This document shows positions 11,690-23,900 of a stretch of DNA of 64,000 nucleotides, piece by piece. Source of the stretch: Hypholoma sublateritium FD-334 SS-4 (lineage: Eukaryota > Basidiomycota > Agaricomycetes > Agaricales > Strophariaceae); contig KN817537.1 of assembly GCA_000827495.1 (NCBI GenBank), positions 368,360 through 432,359 on the forward strand, in the 5' to 3' direction. Every line of letters starts with the position of its first letter. Position 1 is the first letter of the stretch. The position numbers and the translations under genes are program-made. The notes under the pieces are model-generated. The model did not search any database and was not told the DNA's origin. It saw only the letters and a program-made list of their open reading frames with translations.

Positions 11690-13146
11690 TGTGCGCTGCG
11701 TCGCCGCCCGTGGGCAACGTTGATACGACCCAGAGCGTGCATCAACCAGCTGTCGCCGACGTCTCAGGCGGATTCGCCGACAAGGGGGCCACATAAATGT
11801 AACCCATGGCGCGGAGCGCACAGGGTAGTGGAATTCGTAGACACGTGGGGGATAGCCTCATGCCCCACCCCGCGCCGGCGCGCCGATAGGCCGTCGCTAC
11901 TGGGAACATTGACGAAGAAGGGGGGATACAGTGGAATGATAGAGATGCAACGGGGATCCTGGCGCCTGTTAGTGATAGCTACTATCCACGGGGCGAGGTT
12001 CGCGCTGCTGTACCTACGAGCGACGATATGCGTTAATGAAGGGAGACGTCAAGAAAGGGAAACAGGATACGTCTCGCGGTGGCGAAAGCTGGAATTTCCC
12101 AGTGAATATGTTCTAGTTGCAGCGTGTGTACCAGTGCGTTTGTATATTCGAAGTACGTGAGGAGTCCTGCGATGGAAGACGATCAGAGTCGAGAATCTGG
12201 GAAAGGGGTGCGTGCGAAGAAAAGGTCCAGGCACGTTATATGAGGAGAAGAGGACAGAAGGGCGTGAGGCGAACATAGATCGAAGAGAAGGATCCACTTG
12301 TAATCGTTGTAGTAATAGAGTAAGGAAACACACGTCCTCCACCCCTTAACCTATAGGGTTTTCTTACTTAGTAAATGTGAGAAGCGCATCGTAGTTAAAG
12401 CGCAGTGGAACTCTCAGAGATGTGCAACGCGAAGGAATGTAACGACGCCACCACGAGATGCATAAGACGTCTATTTCATTCGCCGTCTGTTCAAAGTGAT
12501 GTGGAAATAATATAAGCACCACCTATATGAAATCTAGACTGGCCATGCAGAGTCCAGCAGCTACTGGACGCTGCAATATTCAAGAACTTGACATCCTTCT
12601 AAGTGGGATGAAGTCATTCTTCAGTGTTCTAGTGCGTACATACGTGTTAATCGTACAATCCACGCGTCCTCAAACGTGAATTCCATGTGCGACATCCAAG
12701 CTTCGAACACGCATGGATTCACATTACTGAGTATACTTCTATCGGCCTTATCTGTACATCGAGAGTTGTAGCTCTCATCTCCGTTGTTAAGTGAACCCCT
12801 CCTTGACAGTTGGCAAATTATATTGCAAATTTGGACATTGTACACCTTTGTTTATGTAGATACTTTTTTTGGATAGTTTACGCTCTATATTCAGTAATAC
12901 CGGAACGAACTTGATGTCTATCTGGTGCCCTCTGCCATGGATACATGACGCCAGGAGCATGATGTACGAATTACACAAACTATCGAGTTGAAACGGCCCG
13001 TGATATTCGAAAGCGATATAAAAGCGCTCAAGCTCATCGTGGTCCTCCAGGTTATCATCGTTACTCCTTACTCACCCAGAACACAACAAGTGCGTCGTCA
13101 GCAACTCACCTAGCCGCCTTTGACCAGTTTTCACCGCATAGTTACC
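11690..13146. repeat. Tandem unit 3: repeat plus secreted-protein promoter
   Basis: It aligns with unit 1 for almost its whole length (about 3870-5386), so units 1 and 3 are closer to each other than to unit 2 in this part. No gene besides the promoter of copy 3. Confidence 0.7.
13017..13022 (+). promoter_or_regulatory. TATA box of secreted-protein copy 3
   Basis: TATAAA in GATATAAAAGCGCTCAAG, 130 bp before the ATG at 13147. Confidence 0.7.
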
Positions 13147-13635
13147 ATGCTCGTTCGGAACACTTTTCTGGCTCTTGTCGTCCTTGCCTACGGCGGAGGA
13201 GCAGCATCTGTGCCAGGCGTCGCCGACGTCGTCGCGGGAAGCACGGCTGCCGCCTCGTCCAATATCACCGCCCTCAACGACGTCGGCCCCAACAGATTTG
13301 GAATAGAAATTGGCACTCGCAACGGAGCCATCATCGCCTGGGATAGTAGCCTCGATGCGTGCAGAAATTGGGTCCCAGTTGCACAGGTGCGTATTTCCTC
13401 TGTCCACCATCGCACGAAGATACATGCTAATACGTGCAATCACTATCAGCCGGGTGCTCATGAATGCGGCCACCGCTTCAAGATAGGTAGCAAGGAGTGG
13501 TTCACTTTGGAGGGTTGCGGAAGTAACATGGTCGTCCACCTAGACGGCCACTTATGGGGGCGCTGCGTGGGAGCTATTGGGGAATTCGCTTCTCCAAATG
13601 AAGCTACCATCTCGTACAAGCTCCATTGCCAGTAG
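13147..13635 (+). CDS. Small secreted cysteine protein, copy 3, intact
   Basis: A 162-residue single-exon frame with the same signal peptide as copy 2 (MLVRNTFLALVVLAYGG). Six cysteines are in register with copy 2 (DACRN, NTCNH, HECGH, EGCGS, GRCVG, LHCQ); the one in FACTN of copy 2 is replaced (FASPN). The even set of six in this copy would suit three disulfides and suggests that the extra cysteine of copy 2 is dispensable. The start is the ATG matching copy 2; the open frame runs nine codons further upstream without another ATG. Function unknown. A convergent F-box remnant follows directly. Confidence 0.8.
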   Translation: MLVRNTFLALVVLAYGGGAASVPGVADVVAGSTAAASSNITALNDVGPNRFGIEIGTRNGAIIAWDSSLDACRNWVPVAQVRISSVHHRTKIHANTCNHYQPGAHECGHRFKIGSKEWFTLEGCGSNMVVHLDGHLWGRCVGAIGEFASPNEATISYKLHCQ

Positions 13636-13900
13636 GCCTTGTTAGGTAGCCAGTGTCGACTTGTGTTTAAGGACAGTCATGTGCATCTCGTAGTTGTTCC
13701 ATACAATATCACGCAAGTCTTGTCTTGCTCTCTATTCGTATGAGAACTCGAAAAAGGATTCGTCCCCCGGGCCCCGCCTACTGTCACCGCATCGCACTTT
13801 CCACTGCAAACCCCCCATGCGTGCTGGACCCCGGAATGCGAATGACATGAGCTGATTTTGAACGTGGAAGTATGATGGCGAATATAAAGTAAGGGCGCAG
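13636..13900 (-). pseudogene. F-box gene 3' remnant (unit 3)
   Basis: The minus strand encodes GGLQWKVRCGDSRRGPGDE, matching GGMQWEVRRGDSERGPEDK of the unit 2 remnant. The flanking DNA also matches 8476-8650 and 8960-9050 with an internal deletion. It runs straight into the dispersed repeat at 13890. Confidence 0.65.
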
Positions 13901-14200
13901 GGCATGTGCAGCATGAGAATGCGCTGACATGCGGGAGATAGGACGCTTCGCCACCTCGAGCCGACGGGCGGGGACACGAGCGCGCAAGGGGGACGACGCG
14001 CAACTCCGCGCTTTCACATATATACGGGAGAACGGGCAGCCGTGGACGAAGCAGTAGAGGTATGAGGACGCACCGGTGACGGCTAGAGAGCACGTTCGAA
14101 TCGCAGCTATGGGCGCATGCGTTAGGGGCGGCGGATAGGAGGAGACCGGCGCCTCCGAGCATTATTACTCATATATCCCTGCAGTGGTCGGCGACGATGA
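13890..14200. repeat. Dispersed GC-rich repeat, copy 3
   Basis: Close match to 11180-11480; see copies 1 and 2. Confidence 0.6.
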
Positions 14201-14329
14201 GAGGCGGCGAAATGACCAAGGAGTGTGTGGGGCGTACCGTACAAATAAGGCAGTGGTGGGCGTTGTGGAGATGACTTACGGCGTCTCCGGGCCGAGGCAC
14301 GTATGTAGACATGCGGTTTAAAGAGGAAG

Positions 14330-15560
14330 TTCGAGGAGCAGCATCGTCAGGCGGACGCCCGACTGTGCACTGCCTCGCCGCCAGTGGGCAGCGCGAGGAT
14401 TGCGCGATCGAAGGGGCTCTTCGTCGGGCGTAAACATCCACACGATATTCCGCAGCCGATCCTCGCCACTGCAGACATTTTTGACGGGCGTGCCATCCAT
14501 CTGGGCTGCGGCTATTGCGGAGAGCTCACCGCCAGCTTACGATATCGACGCGCAGCGCCCTAAACCGAGACGTCGACGTATGCGCACTCCCAGTCCGGGC
14601 GGACGGGAGCGTGTCGCACGGCTATCGCTCCTGCCTGAGGCTGCGTCGACGGGGTCCAAAGTCCCCAGACACCACGTACGAGAGTCGTCAGCTCGCAAAC
14701 ATCGCGCCTACAATATTGTCAAATCTCACAGCGCGCAGTGATAGCACAGCGCTCGCGTTCCGTCAGGTTATACGCCAAACCCACGGCGCCTCCCACGCGA
14801 TGAGCGCGTCGGACATACCGTGGGATAGACCTATCCGCGGGACTGTGCTGCCACGTGTGTCCCTGCGACGAGGAGGGGGAGTGGACCGCGCAGGGCAGTG
14901 AACTGCGCAGACGCGTCGGGTTGCATCGGCGGCTGCTACTGGAACATTGGCGTGGAGGGGGACGGGGAGTGATACGGCGGAAGCGTAGAGACGCACCGGA
15001 GACGCTGGCGTCGCATGGCCACTATCCACCGGGCGAGGTTCATGCTGGTGTACCTGTCCAAGCGGTGGAGAGGCGCAAGGGGCGGACCAGTGGCGGCGCG
15101 AGGTACGTGAGGAGTCCTGTGGTGGATGACGATGAGAGTCAAGGAGCCAGAAAAGGAATCGATGCACTGATCGAGTGAGAAAGCACGCACCTCGTCGGTG
15201 CAGATACGTAGTCACGGCGGTACAGGCCGCGCAGACCATCATCAAAATCGGTTGAAGGGCGGGGTATCGTTCAAGGTCTGCTCATCATAACTACTGCGCT
15301 GATTGATGCAGGTGAAAGCGATGAGACCACGCAAGGGAGAGAGCATCCACGCAACGGCATCGATCCTATCCTAGGCAACAACTTCATATCCGCCAGGACC
15401 ACGACGCGCTTGCTCTGAGCTCCAAGCGGATGGGAGAGGTGCTGGTGCTGAACGTTGAACGCTACATCATGATGTATGATCGATGGCGCCTGCCTGGTGC
15501 TACATCCAAGTCGTCCTGATGCTCACGACCGCGTGACTGCGCCGGCGACTGCGTGCCGTG
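14330..15560 (-). repeat. Family B repeat, second left copy
   Basis: It aligns with 2690-3350, best over 15185-15540. The near-palindrome is at 15526-15539 and a minus-strand donor-like GAGGTGCGT near 15186. Reading frames are short on both strands and not shared between copies. Confidence 0.5.
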
Positions 15561-16660
15561 CCTCTCCGCACGTCCAGCGCGGATGGTAAGCGCTGTCCAG
15601 CCACTCGCTTTTTGCGTGCATGCGGGCGGTGCTATGCGATGCGCGCGTACCACGCAGAGCGCGGCTTCATGCATGTATCATGGCGCTCTCCGCGTGTTCT
15701 GGGGTGCTCTGGAGAATACGCAAGAATCCGACGCGAAAGTTCCAGACGGGACGCGCGGTGTTCACAGTATTCAAGCTGTATACTACGGAAGGGAAATTTA
15801 CCGCACCACAGTTAGTGAAATAAAGTAAAGTAGACCGTCCGGGAAACAATAAAGCGAGTGCGACTTAAAGCCGAGGCGGCGTGCGGCAGGGGCACAAGTC
15901 AACGTGGAAATAAACTCATCAGCCTGGGGCCGTCCGACGCACAAGCAGTGCATCGGGCGCCCGTCAGGGTGAGATATACACCGACACCGTGACCCCACGT
16001 GTGCGCATGCTTCCACGAAATATACACGCTCCGGCCGGCCGTGGCGAGCCACAGCGTGTCGTCCGCTATGTACAACACCCGTGAGGGTGGGGCGGCGCCG
16101 CGCACACCCAAGACAACACAGATTGAAACGGAGCTTCAAAGCCCCCCCCCCTCCCCAGGGCGGCGCGAATAGCGTGTCCAGCGGTCCGGGGGGCAGAAGT
16201 GTTCCCTATCTGTGTTGGCGTGCAGTGGACGTGGCGGGGACGAAGGAGGAGTCGGATGAGGCGTGCTCGCGGGATATTATTGTCTGACATAACCATGGCT
16301 GAATTCAGAGAGGGAAGCATCCTGGACAGCGCGGGGAGAAATCCACGCAGAATGACGTCCGGCGCAAAACACAGCAGGGGTAGAAGTGCAATGTGAGAGA
16401 CGCACGAGTGACAGAGGCATCGCGAAGGGCTGCGGATGTCGGGCGGCTCCATTGCGAATTCGTGTGTGATGTAGTAGGCGAGCAAAATACACCATGCCGT
16501 CAGCGAACGCAGACGTCTGCTAGAGGGAAACGATCAGTAACAGAGAGACGCAAAAAGATGGCTACACAGACCATGCCTCACGATCAGTAGATGCACCGCA
16601 GATAAATATCTGAATGGTCAAAATCTGCAGTAGAGAAAGAGGGAAAGGAAAGGTGTAAAC
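15561..16660. other. Repeat-like, no gene seen
   Basis: GC-rich sequence with short frames only. Part of it (16150-16200, GGCGCGAATAGCGTGTCC) recalls the GCGTGAATAGCACGTC motif of family B at 41.9, 45.7, 55.4 and 62.7 kb. Confidence 0.35.
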
Positions 16661-17085
16661 CGCACCTCACGAGTCACGATCGGGAGATACGCCTTAGTGT
16701 AGCCCCAGTCTCCCGATATGTACTGCCCGAGAGGACAGAATGACATCGCCGTCCGATGACGCGAAGCAGATCACAGGCAGCAGGAGCGCGGGATACGTCG
16801 ATGACGGAGAGGTGGGCGATATGGATACGCGCAGGATAGGTGGATTCGAGAGTGGGCAGTGCACGTAGAATGGGGCCACGATGGCACCGACTGGACATAA
16901 AATACCAATGTATACCCCGACTGGCGCACGGGTACGACATGGCACGCCAATGTCCGCCACGGGGTAGATGAAGCATTTCTAGGCACGGACGGCGCCAGTG
17001 AGCTGGTGGATGTGTTGAACGCTGGTCTTCGGTGTTCGTCATCAATGTTTCAACACAACAGCCCACGGTCGCGTGACCGCACCGG
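16660..17085 (-). repeat. Family B repeat copy at 17 kb
   Basis: Palindrome CGGTCGCGTGACCG at 17066-17079. The minus strand encodes SSDGDVILSSRAVHIGR and then a GAG-GTGCGG donor-like site near 16670. The SSDG segment recurs near 63.4, 42.5, 53.7 and 37.0 kb at the same place before the donor. Confidence 0.5.
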
Positions 17086-18750
17086 AGCCGCCGAGTGGTG
17101 AGCGCGCTGCCTCACGGCATATTTCACGACAGAGAACTTGCAGGAGACCCCTTTCGGTGTCTAGATGTATTCACAGGCACGTATGTAGGAGGGATGACGG
17201 CCGGTGATGAAGAGTATGAGTCTGGAAAGGGACCACTACATGCAAAACGCGTATATAGGACCAGCAGGAATACAGATTGGTATGCTTCCCTTCCATGAGC
17301 GTATGTAGGATCTTCAATTTCGGGTCGACGCAGCCCCTCCAAGAAAGGCTGGCGTCGTTCCTGAAATAAGATTCATGCGACCATAGAAGGGAGGTCATCA
17401 ACTGGTCCATTTGAAATGAAATGATGTGTGTTCATGGGGTGGTGCGTGCGGGGTTAATTCGAGCGATGAAGTCTGTATGCCAGGAGCGACGATCTTAAAG
17501 TTGACCTACAAATATTTGTGAGACGATTGAAAAGTAGACAAAATTTAACCTACAATAATCGTTGACATCCCGCTGATGACTCATCTTAGAGGGTGATCTG
17601 TTCAAAATTGAAAGTGAGTCAGAGCGCCTCGCAGAAGAACGCCTGTGCGCACAAGCAAAATCCGTACACGTCCCTATGCGAGCGACTACTTAGGGAAAGA
17701 CAGATGGGCGTCGGGAGCGAAGAATAAAGAAAGAAAGAGGGAACATGCGCACCTTTATATACCCCTAGGGCTGACTCCTATCTGCCGCCGCGGCTGACCC
17801 GCAGGCTGGTCTGGCAGCGCACCATCTGCGATTACAGTCTGAGACTTTCCTAAGACGTGATTTGCGCATGAGTGTGTGGGAATGGTCAAAGGACGCAAGG
17901 AGGAACGATCCGTGAGCGGGGCACATGCAAATTGCGTATAAGTGTAAGTTCTTACACAAAAATGTGGGACGACAGTGATATCATTGCTTATGCGGCATGC
18001 CTGACGAGTGAAATTTCATTGGGATTTCATGTACATTTTCACGAAATAAACAGCGTCGGGCTTATCATCTCCTCAGGTGACTACTCTCGTGGTCCACATT
18101 GGGCTCGGACGACGTAGTTCCTGTGGGGTGTCCGTGCTGTACCCTACACCAACGTGCAAAATAGAAGCATATCTGACTTCCGCGACGCGCGGCGCACATA
18201 AGAGGGGACTGGCGAAGCGTTGATGGTGGGTGGTGTCTCGCGCGTGTCTGGACAAGCCATCAAGGAAGCATAAGTTGCCTATCCATCACGAACTGCGCGA
18301 TCGGGCGCGGACGGTGTGATTTCTGCCATTATACGCCCAAGATAGGTGTTTATATTGCGGCTAGTCTAATGAACGGAGAGGACCTGCGATACATCGGCCT
18401 GAATTTGATGCCGTCGTAATGCTGCTCCCCGTGTTTTGTAGCACCAATTCGCTCACAAGGGTATCACCGTGCGTAACGTGAGGTCTATCCATGAACAGCA
18501 GGAATTGCCTAACGCCCTCATACGGCTTCTGAAGGTAGAAGGCAGCATATGGGACTCGTAGTGTACCATATGTGCCAACTCGAGATGCCCGAATTCGAGC
18601 TTCATCTGTCCTTTCTGAGTTGCGTGAATTCTTCCTCGCGTGTCCGGCGTGCTGATCAGACGATAGAAGGCTATGTCGATTACGTTGCTTGCGCGATATC
18701 AGTGATCAACCTACAGTTACAATTAATAAGTTTAGAAGCGCGGATCCAAA
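17086..18750. other. No gene seen
   Basis: This stretch becomes less GC-rich toward the monooxygenase gene. No frame of recognisable origin and no repeat match found by eye. Confidence 0.35.
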
Positions 18751-18751
18751 G

Positions 18752-18757
18752 TATAAA
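18752..18757 (+). promoter_or_regulatory. TATA box of the monooxygenase gene
   Basis: TATAAA in AAAGTATAAAACAGG, 73 bp before the ATG at 18825. Confidence 0.55.
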
Positions 18758-18824
18758 ACAGGCCTCCACCCCTTCAAGATGGCGCCAGCTACAGCAGCCC
18801 CGAGAAATACTGCGGGAAACCAGG

Positions 18825-19609
18825 ATGAAGGACTGCACCAGCGAGCAACGTCGTCCCAAAATTCGTGTAGCTATCATGTAAGTAGTGTCCATCCTATCTA
18901 AAGGAAAATTGCTAGACTGGATTTTAAAATTAATAGAGGCGCCGGAATTGGAGGCCTATCTCTTTCGGCCGCTTTGGGTGCACTTTCGAACGAGGACAAA
19001 CTAGAAATTAACATTTATGAGAGTGCTTCCGTCATCGCTGAGGTGGGCACCGGCATCTCCCTATGGCCAAGAACGTGGGAAGTAGTCAAGGCCATCAATC
19101 TGGAAAAGAGTCTGCTGCAATTTGTTTCGCAACCTCCTGATAAATCGCCGCGTGGGTACTCATTCTATTTGACTCAACATGATTTTTGATAATTATTCAC
19201 GAAAAGATGTTGTATTTCAAATGCGAAAAGGAGACCAGAAAGAAGGAATTTTCGTCCACAATATACTGATGGAAGGTGAATTTTATGGCTTAGTTATCAC
19301 GCCGATAGTGTATCACCTTTTGGCATAGGCAGGGTTGTCTCGTTCCACAGGGCCGATTTACAGCAGACACTGCTAAATCACGTGTGCGGCTCTTTGCACC
19401 TCAACCATCGTTTCTCGTCGTTCGAGGAGCTCGATGATGAAGTGAACATTCGCTTCGACAATGGCACAACGGCAAAGTGCGATATCTTGATTGGCATGGA
19501 TGGTATCAAGTCAACTCTGCGCAAGAGTGTTCTTCAACAGAATATTCCTTCTTCCGAATCGGTTAATCTAGTATGGTCTGGTACCATGGTGTATCGAGGA
19601 TTGGTTGGG
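18825..19609 (+). pseudogene. FAD-dependent monooxygenase, 5' part, cut by transposon
   Basis: This is the N-terminal part of a salicylate-hydroxylase-like flavoprotein monooxygenase (FAD and NAD(P)H dependent, usually hydroxylating aromatic substrates). Exons are 18825-18877, 18937-19275 and 19329-19609; the introns of 59 and 53 bp are GT-AG. Exon 1 and 2 join to give the FAD-binding VAIIGAGIGGLSLS at residues 15-28. Exon 3 has the FHRADLQQTLLNH segment and the DG motif (LIGMDGIKSTLR). A stop at 19187-19189 comes from one extra T in a T run (GATTTTTGAT); without it the frame reads on through FDNYSRKDVVF. The gene is then interrupted after GGTTGGG at 19609 by the 13.76 kb element and resumes at 33378. 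The substrate is unknown. Confidence 0.85.
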
Positions 19610-19686
19610 CACCTTATTATGTCCCCCCCATGGATAAAAACCCGATAACTACCTGTATGGCCTTATGTATCATCCCCGGTAGTTAC
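19610..19686 (+). repeat. Left terminal inverted repeat of the KDZ element
   Basis: Compared with the reverse complement of 33293-33370, shared blocks in order are CA, ATGGATAAAA, TAACTA, GTAT, ATGTATC and CCCCGGTAGTTA. Each end also holds an internal inverted pair (TAACTACC and GGTAGTTA). Confidence 0.85.
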
Positions 19687-19799
19687 AAGGCCATGGATAG
19701 TATACTTAATACCTGTCAAAGACCTGTAAGTGAGATGCCATCCATAGAATAGCAGGTTCCATCCATACAGCATCCATTGGTTCCGTTGGGCGTGCGAGC

Positions 19800-20130
19800 C
19801 GCACGCGTGCGCACAAACCGGTGCGCTCTGGCGCGTGAATGCCCCTCCGCCTGGTATGGTCAGCCGCTTATAGCGCATAAGATTGGGTTTAACTACAGCA
19901 TGGTTCTTAGAAAGCAGCTCGCACACTAATGGCTCCATTAAAGCGTTAAAATAGACACTGCGGGGACACTCGCACGCGCGCGTTTTACGCGCACGGCCTC
20001 ATTGCTTGCGCGCATTGTAGTGGTATGTCACGCGCTTTGACGCATACGGTTGGGTTTAACTTTGGCGCCTGTCTTGAAAGCAGCGCGCGCTCTAGGGGCT
20101 CCACAAAAATTTTATGTGCACTGCGGGACA
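19800..20130. repeat. ~100 bp direct repeat near the left end
   Basis: Two diverged copies, about 19876-19975 and 20040-20140, share TGGGTTTAACT, GAAAGCAGC, GGCTCCA and CACTGCGGG-ACACT. Noncoding. Confidence 0.6.
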
Positions 20131-20700
20131 CTGGCATCTGACCATCCATGCGGTATCCATAGAACAGTATTATCCATCCATTTATCTATCCATCCATTTG
20201 TGTAATAATAGTATACATACATCCATCGATTATAGAAGCGCACAGCTTGCCTCATCCATCATACTTTCCATCCATGAAAAATCCATTCCATAGAATGCAT
20301 ACATCCATCGCTTATAGAAGCGCACAGCTCAACTTATCCATAGCGTACATAATTTATATCCATTCCTTATTATCCATCCATCCATTTGTGTAATAATAGT
20401 ATACATACATCCATCAATTATAGAAGCGCACAGCCCGCCTCATCCATCGTACTTTCCATCCATGAAATATCCATTCCATAGAATGCATCCATCCATCGCT
20501 TATAGAAGCGCACAGCTCACCTTATCCATAGCGTACATAATTTATATCCATTCCTTAGATTACATCAGGATTAAGCATCCATCGATTATGGATGCGTTGC
20601 AGCGTTATGCACTGATAATACCGAAATTCCATCCATTAACCACTATCCATTGACTATGGATTCATTATCCATCACTCATGCATGCCATTTCGTCGCTGAC
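20130..20700. repeat. Left subterminal CCATCC motif zone with 188 bp tandem repeat
   Basis: It is dense in CCATCCATCC words. A 188 bp unit is present twice (about 20189-20376 and 20377-20565); anchor words are CCATTTGTGTAATAATAG at 20194 and 20382, and TAGCGTAC at 20341 and 20529. Within it TTATAGAAGCGCACAGC occurs four times. The motif strand is opposite to that of the right subterminal zone, as expected for transposase-binding sites that must be mirrored at the two ends. Confidence 0.75.
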
Positions 20701-20990
20701 TTAGTCTAAATATATGTATCCAAAAAACAAGAAATATATTACATCAATTAAACAAATGTGAATATTATGATATACAGACTATTGTCGCAAAATCCAAGAA
20801 GGAAAAGAACGAAGCACCAATTGTACTCTAAAAAAAATCATAACATGCAGAACGAAGCCAGAGCCAAACGCTCCCCAAAAAAGCGAAAAGAAGAATCAAA
20901 TCACGAGAACATCACAATGAATACACGCATACGACGAAGAATTGATGGGCAGTACGAAGAAAAGACGGTATGTTCGAAGAACCACAATAC
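20700..20990. other. AT-rich 3' flank of the companion gene
   Basis: A-rich sequence without a gene; probably 3' UTR and terminator region of the minus-strand companion gene. Confidence 0.4.
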
Positions 20991-23900
20991 TCACATCTTT
21001 TGTTTCTTTCGCCCTCGGCCAGCACCTTGCTCTTTAGGCTTTCGTTTGATTCCTTGGCCCGCATCCAAGAACAACTTCACGCATGCATGAACGTCGTCCA
21101 GCGACGCGTTCCATCGTGCGTCTGTTGTGTGTAGCGGTGCCCACCATGCGAGAGCGATGATGACGAGAATGAACCCAACGGGCCCGGCCTTCTTGATGGG
21201 GTCGAGATTCTCGGATCCTTTCGCCATTGAAAGCGGAACGGGAAGGGAATTTTCGGCAGGAGAGCGGCGCCAGACGGGCTGTACCGAATTCCACCACGTA
21301 ACCCATTCATCAGCAAGCATGGGGAGGTCCGACTCAGAAATTGTCGGTGGGGAATCATATCTACGTTTTCCATTCTGGACCCACGTTGAAAGAATCGCTG
21401 GACGCAATTTTGCTGGCATGCGGTGCTGAAAAGTAAGTCAGATATATACGTAAACATTTACCTAACCAGATAAACATACCGCAGAAGTCTTCGCGTTACC
21501 GAACTGGCGCTCGAACTGCAGAAAATCTTCAATGAAGGGTCGCCACGCAGGTACATTGACCGCATTGCAGAGATACAAGTGACAGGCCTCCGATAACCAC
21601 TTCGGAAAGTGGTCCTCCACGACAGCACGATTGCGCAGGGACCTTGCATTATCTCCGACTAACGGCGCTGTTATCGATGGATGGGGCTCTGGATCGTTTG
21701 AAGAAGGTTGGTGGATAGCTTCGTTCGTAGCCGCCGGATCCGCATCCTCTGCCGCAGGCGTCATACCTGATGGATGGATCTCCTGGGCTGAGTCGGTACA
21801 CGCACCGGTATCCGGCGTCGTATCTGATGGATTGATCTCGGGGGGGGGATCTGCGCTGCCCGATGGATTGGGAGTAGGTTCCAATGGATGGACGCCACGT
21901 AAGTTTTCGATGATACGCCAGGGAGAGGGCGGCGCTGGCACTGGCGCTGCACTTGGTGCTCCCACATCTGTGCTGGAGGTTTGAACGACAGGTGGCGGTG
22001 CATTGGGCGCCGGGGCATTCACTGGGGCTGGTGGTGGTGCGGGAGACGGCGCTACATCCACGGCAGGAGTCTGTACTAGTGCGTTGGGGACCGAGACCGC
22101 TGACAACACTGAGGTACCGTTAGAGATTCCAGCTGGCGGGTTGGGTACTGCGACTGGTGGCGCTGCGAGCGCTCCGGTTGATGACGTCCCGACATTTACG
22201 TCCAAGTTGGGAATTTGACCGACAGCCGATGCAATGGGAGCAGGGGTGGGCGACAGCGCCGGTTCTCTGCCTGATGCTTCTGGGACATGTACGTTGGCTG
22301 AGATAGGGGGGGCGGGGACAAGTACCGCCGCTGGAATTTGGGGCGCTAAATCCGTTTGAGTGCCAGTCAGAGACGCACGAGAACCACCATGCAGAGCGAT
22401 TGAGCCAATCTGTGAGTCGCTCTGAGTAGCCGACGTTGATGGCCGATATCCCGGTGGATGAGAACGACGGGGCGAGGTGTGAGTCGCCGGGAGAGCGGCG
22501 GGAAAATTGTACATCGACGTGGTGTTAAAATCTATTGTGATTGAGGGGTCCCGTTCACGACCCATCATGTACAGGGAATCGATATTGAAATCCATGTTGG
22601 GTCCAACTTGAGTGTTGGCGACGCCGGCACCTGAAGGACCTGCAGCGTTGAAAGTCCAGTTGGGATGGGCTGCCCCTGATATTGACGTCGAGCCGAGACC
22701 TAGAAGGACATAAATAAACTGATTAGCCGCATGAACGAAGTGCCGTTCCTAAGTACATACCATAATTCCAGGTTGCGTCCGTTGTTGGTAGTGATCACCA
22801 GGGGTTACCCAGGGGTCCCATAGACTGTACCCCTACCCCTACCCCCCTCTGACCCTTCCCTAAAACCCCTGGGTAAACCCCAAGAAATTTGCTTAATAAC
22901 ATCCAGAACAAGTGAAAAATCATAAAACTGTTTTAATTACATTGAATTAAACATAGTACATGCAGCTATCATCCATTCCAAGCACTTTGAAGCATGGTTT
23001 CATTATATTTCAAAGTCCAAGGGTACAGAAATGTGGACCCCTACCCCTACCCCTGCTTTACCCCCCCCCCCTATACCCTGGGGGTTTCAAGTACCCCTGG
23101 TGAACACTAGTTGTTGGCGCCGTCGACCAATCAAACATACTGGTCATAAGCGGTGGACCATGAGCAACTGGTGTCGAATATGGACTAAACGTGCGCGCGA
23201 AGTTGTTAGAATAGGGGTCCCCATAATATCCTCCCGACATAGCCATCATATCCGGTCTCAGATGAGCGTTCGCGCCAAGATTGGAGTTTGCGCTGGGATG
23301 AGAAGACATGCTGGACACGAGAAGACCATCTGCCGATGTAGGGGGGACGACATCCAAGGTTAATGCCGGAGTAGTAGGTTCGGAGGAGGTCGTCGCAGAA
23401 GGGGCTTGTTGGTGTTCGCTACTGTGACTATCGTCTTCGTCTTCATCCTCAGAGTCCCTCGGGATGAGTGCACGTGATTTGCATACATCTGGCGCTGAAA
23501 AAAAAACATATGGTCGGTTTAAAGAACATATGGAGACAATGCAACTTGACTTACAGTATATAGTATGAAGATAATCAGAGAACGGCTTGAGCACCGTTTG
23601 CTGGAAGTCGGGAGTGGCCTTTGCATATGACTGACCGTACATATCAACGCAGGAGTGGATGCTCATGGTCGTGATATCGCCGTTCTGGTTGGGATCGGGG
23701 CCTCCACACGAAACCGTAAAGGACCATCCCGTTCTGGCATTCAGCTGAGACAGAAGATTGTGAACGATTTGCGGCATCTTTTCGATCGCGCTAAAAAAAA
23801 GGTAAGCTTTGAAATTGACGTCAGATGAAAGATACTCACAGTGCATATTCCTCCGGAGTTCGCTCAATCACCTCGTCAACACTTTCTCGCTCGCGTTCGA

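Noticed and set aside
20130..20700. CCATCC array considered as CRISPR, telomeric or simple microsatellite
   Set aside because: No unique spacers of constant length, not a telomere repeat, and organised in 188 bp units with mirrored counterparts at the other end of the transposon.
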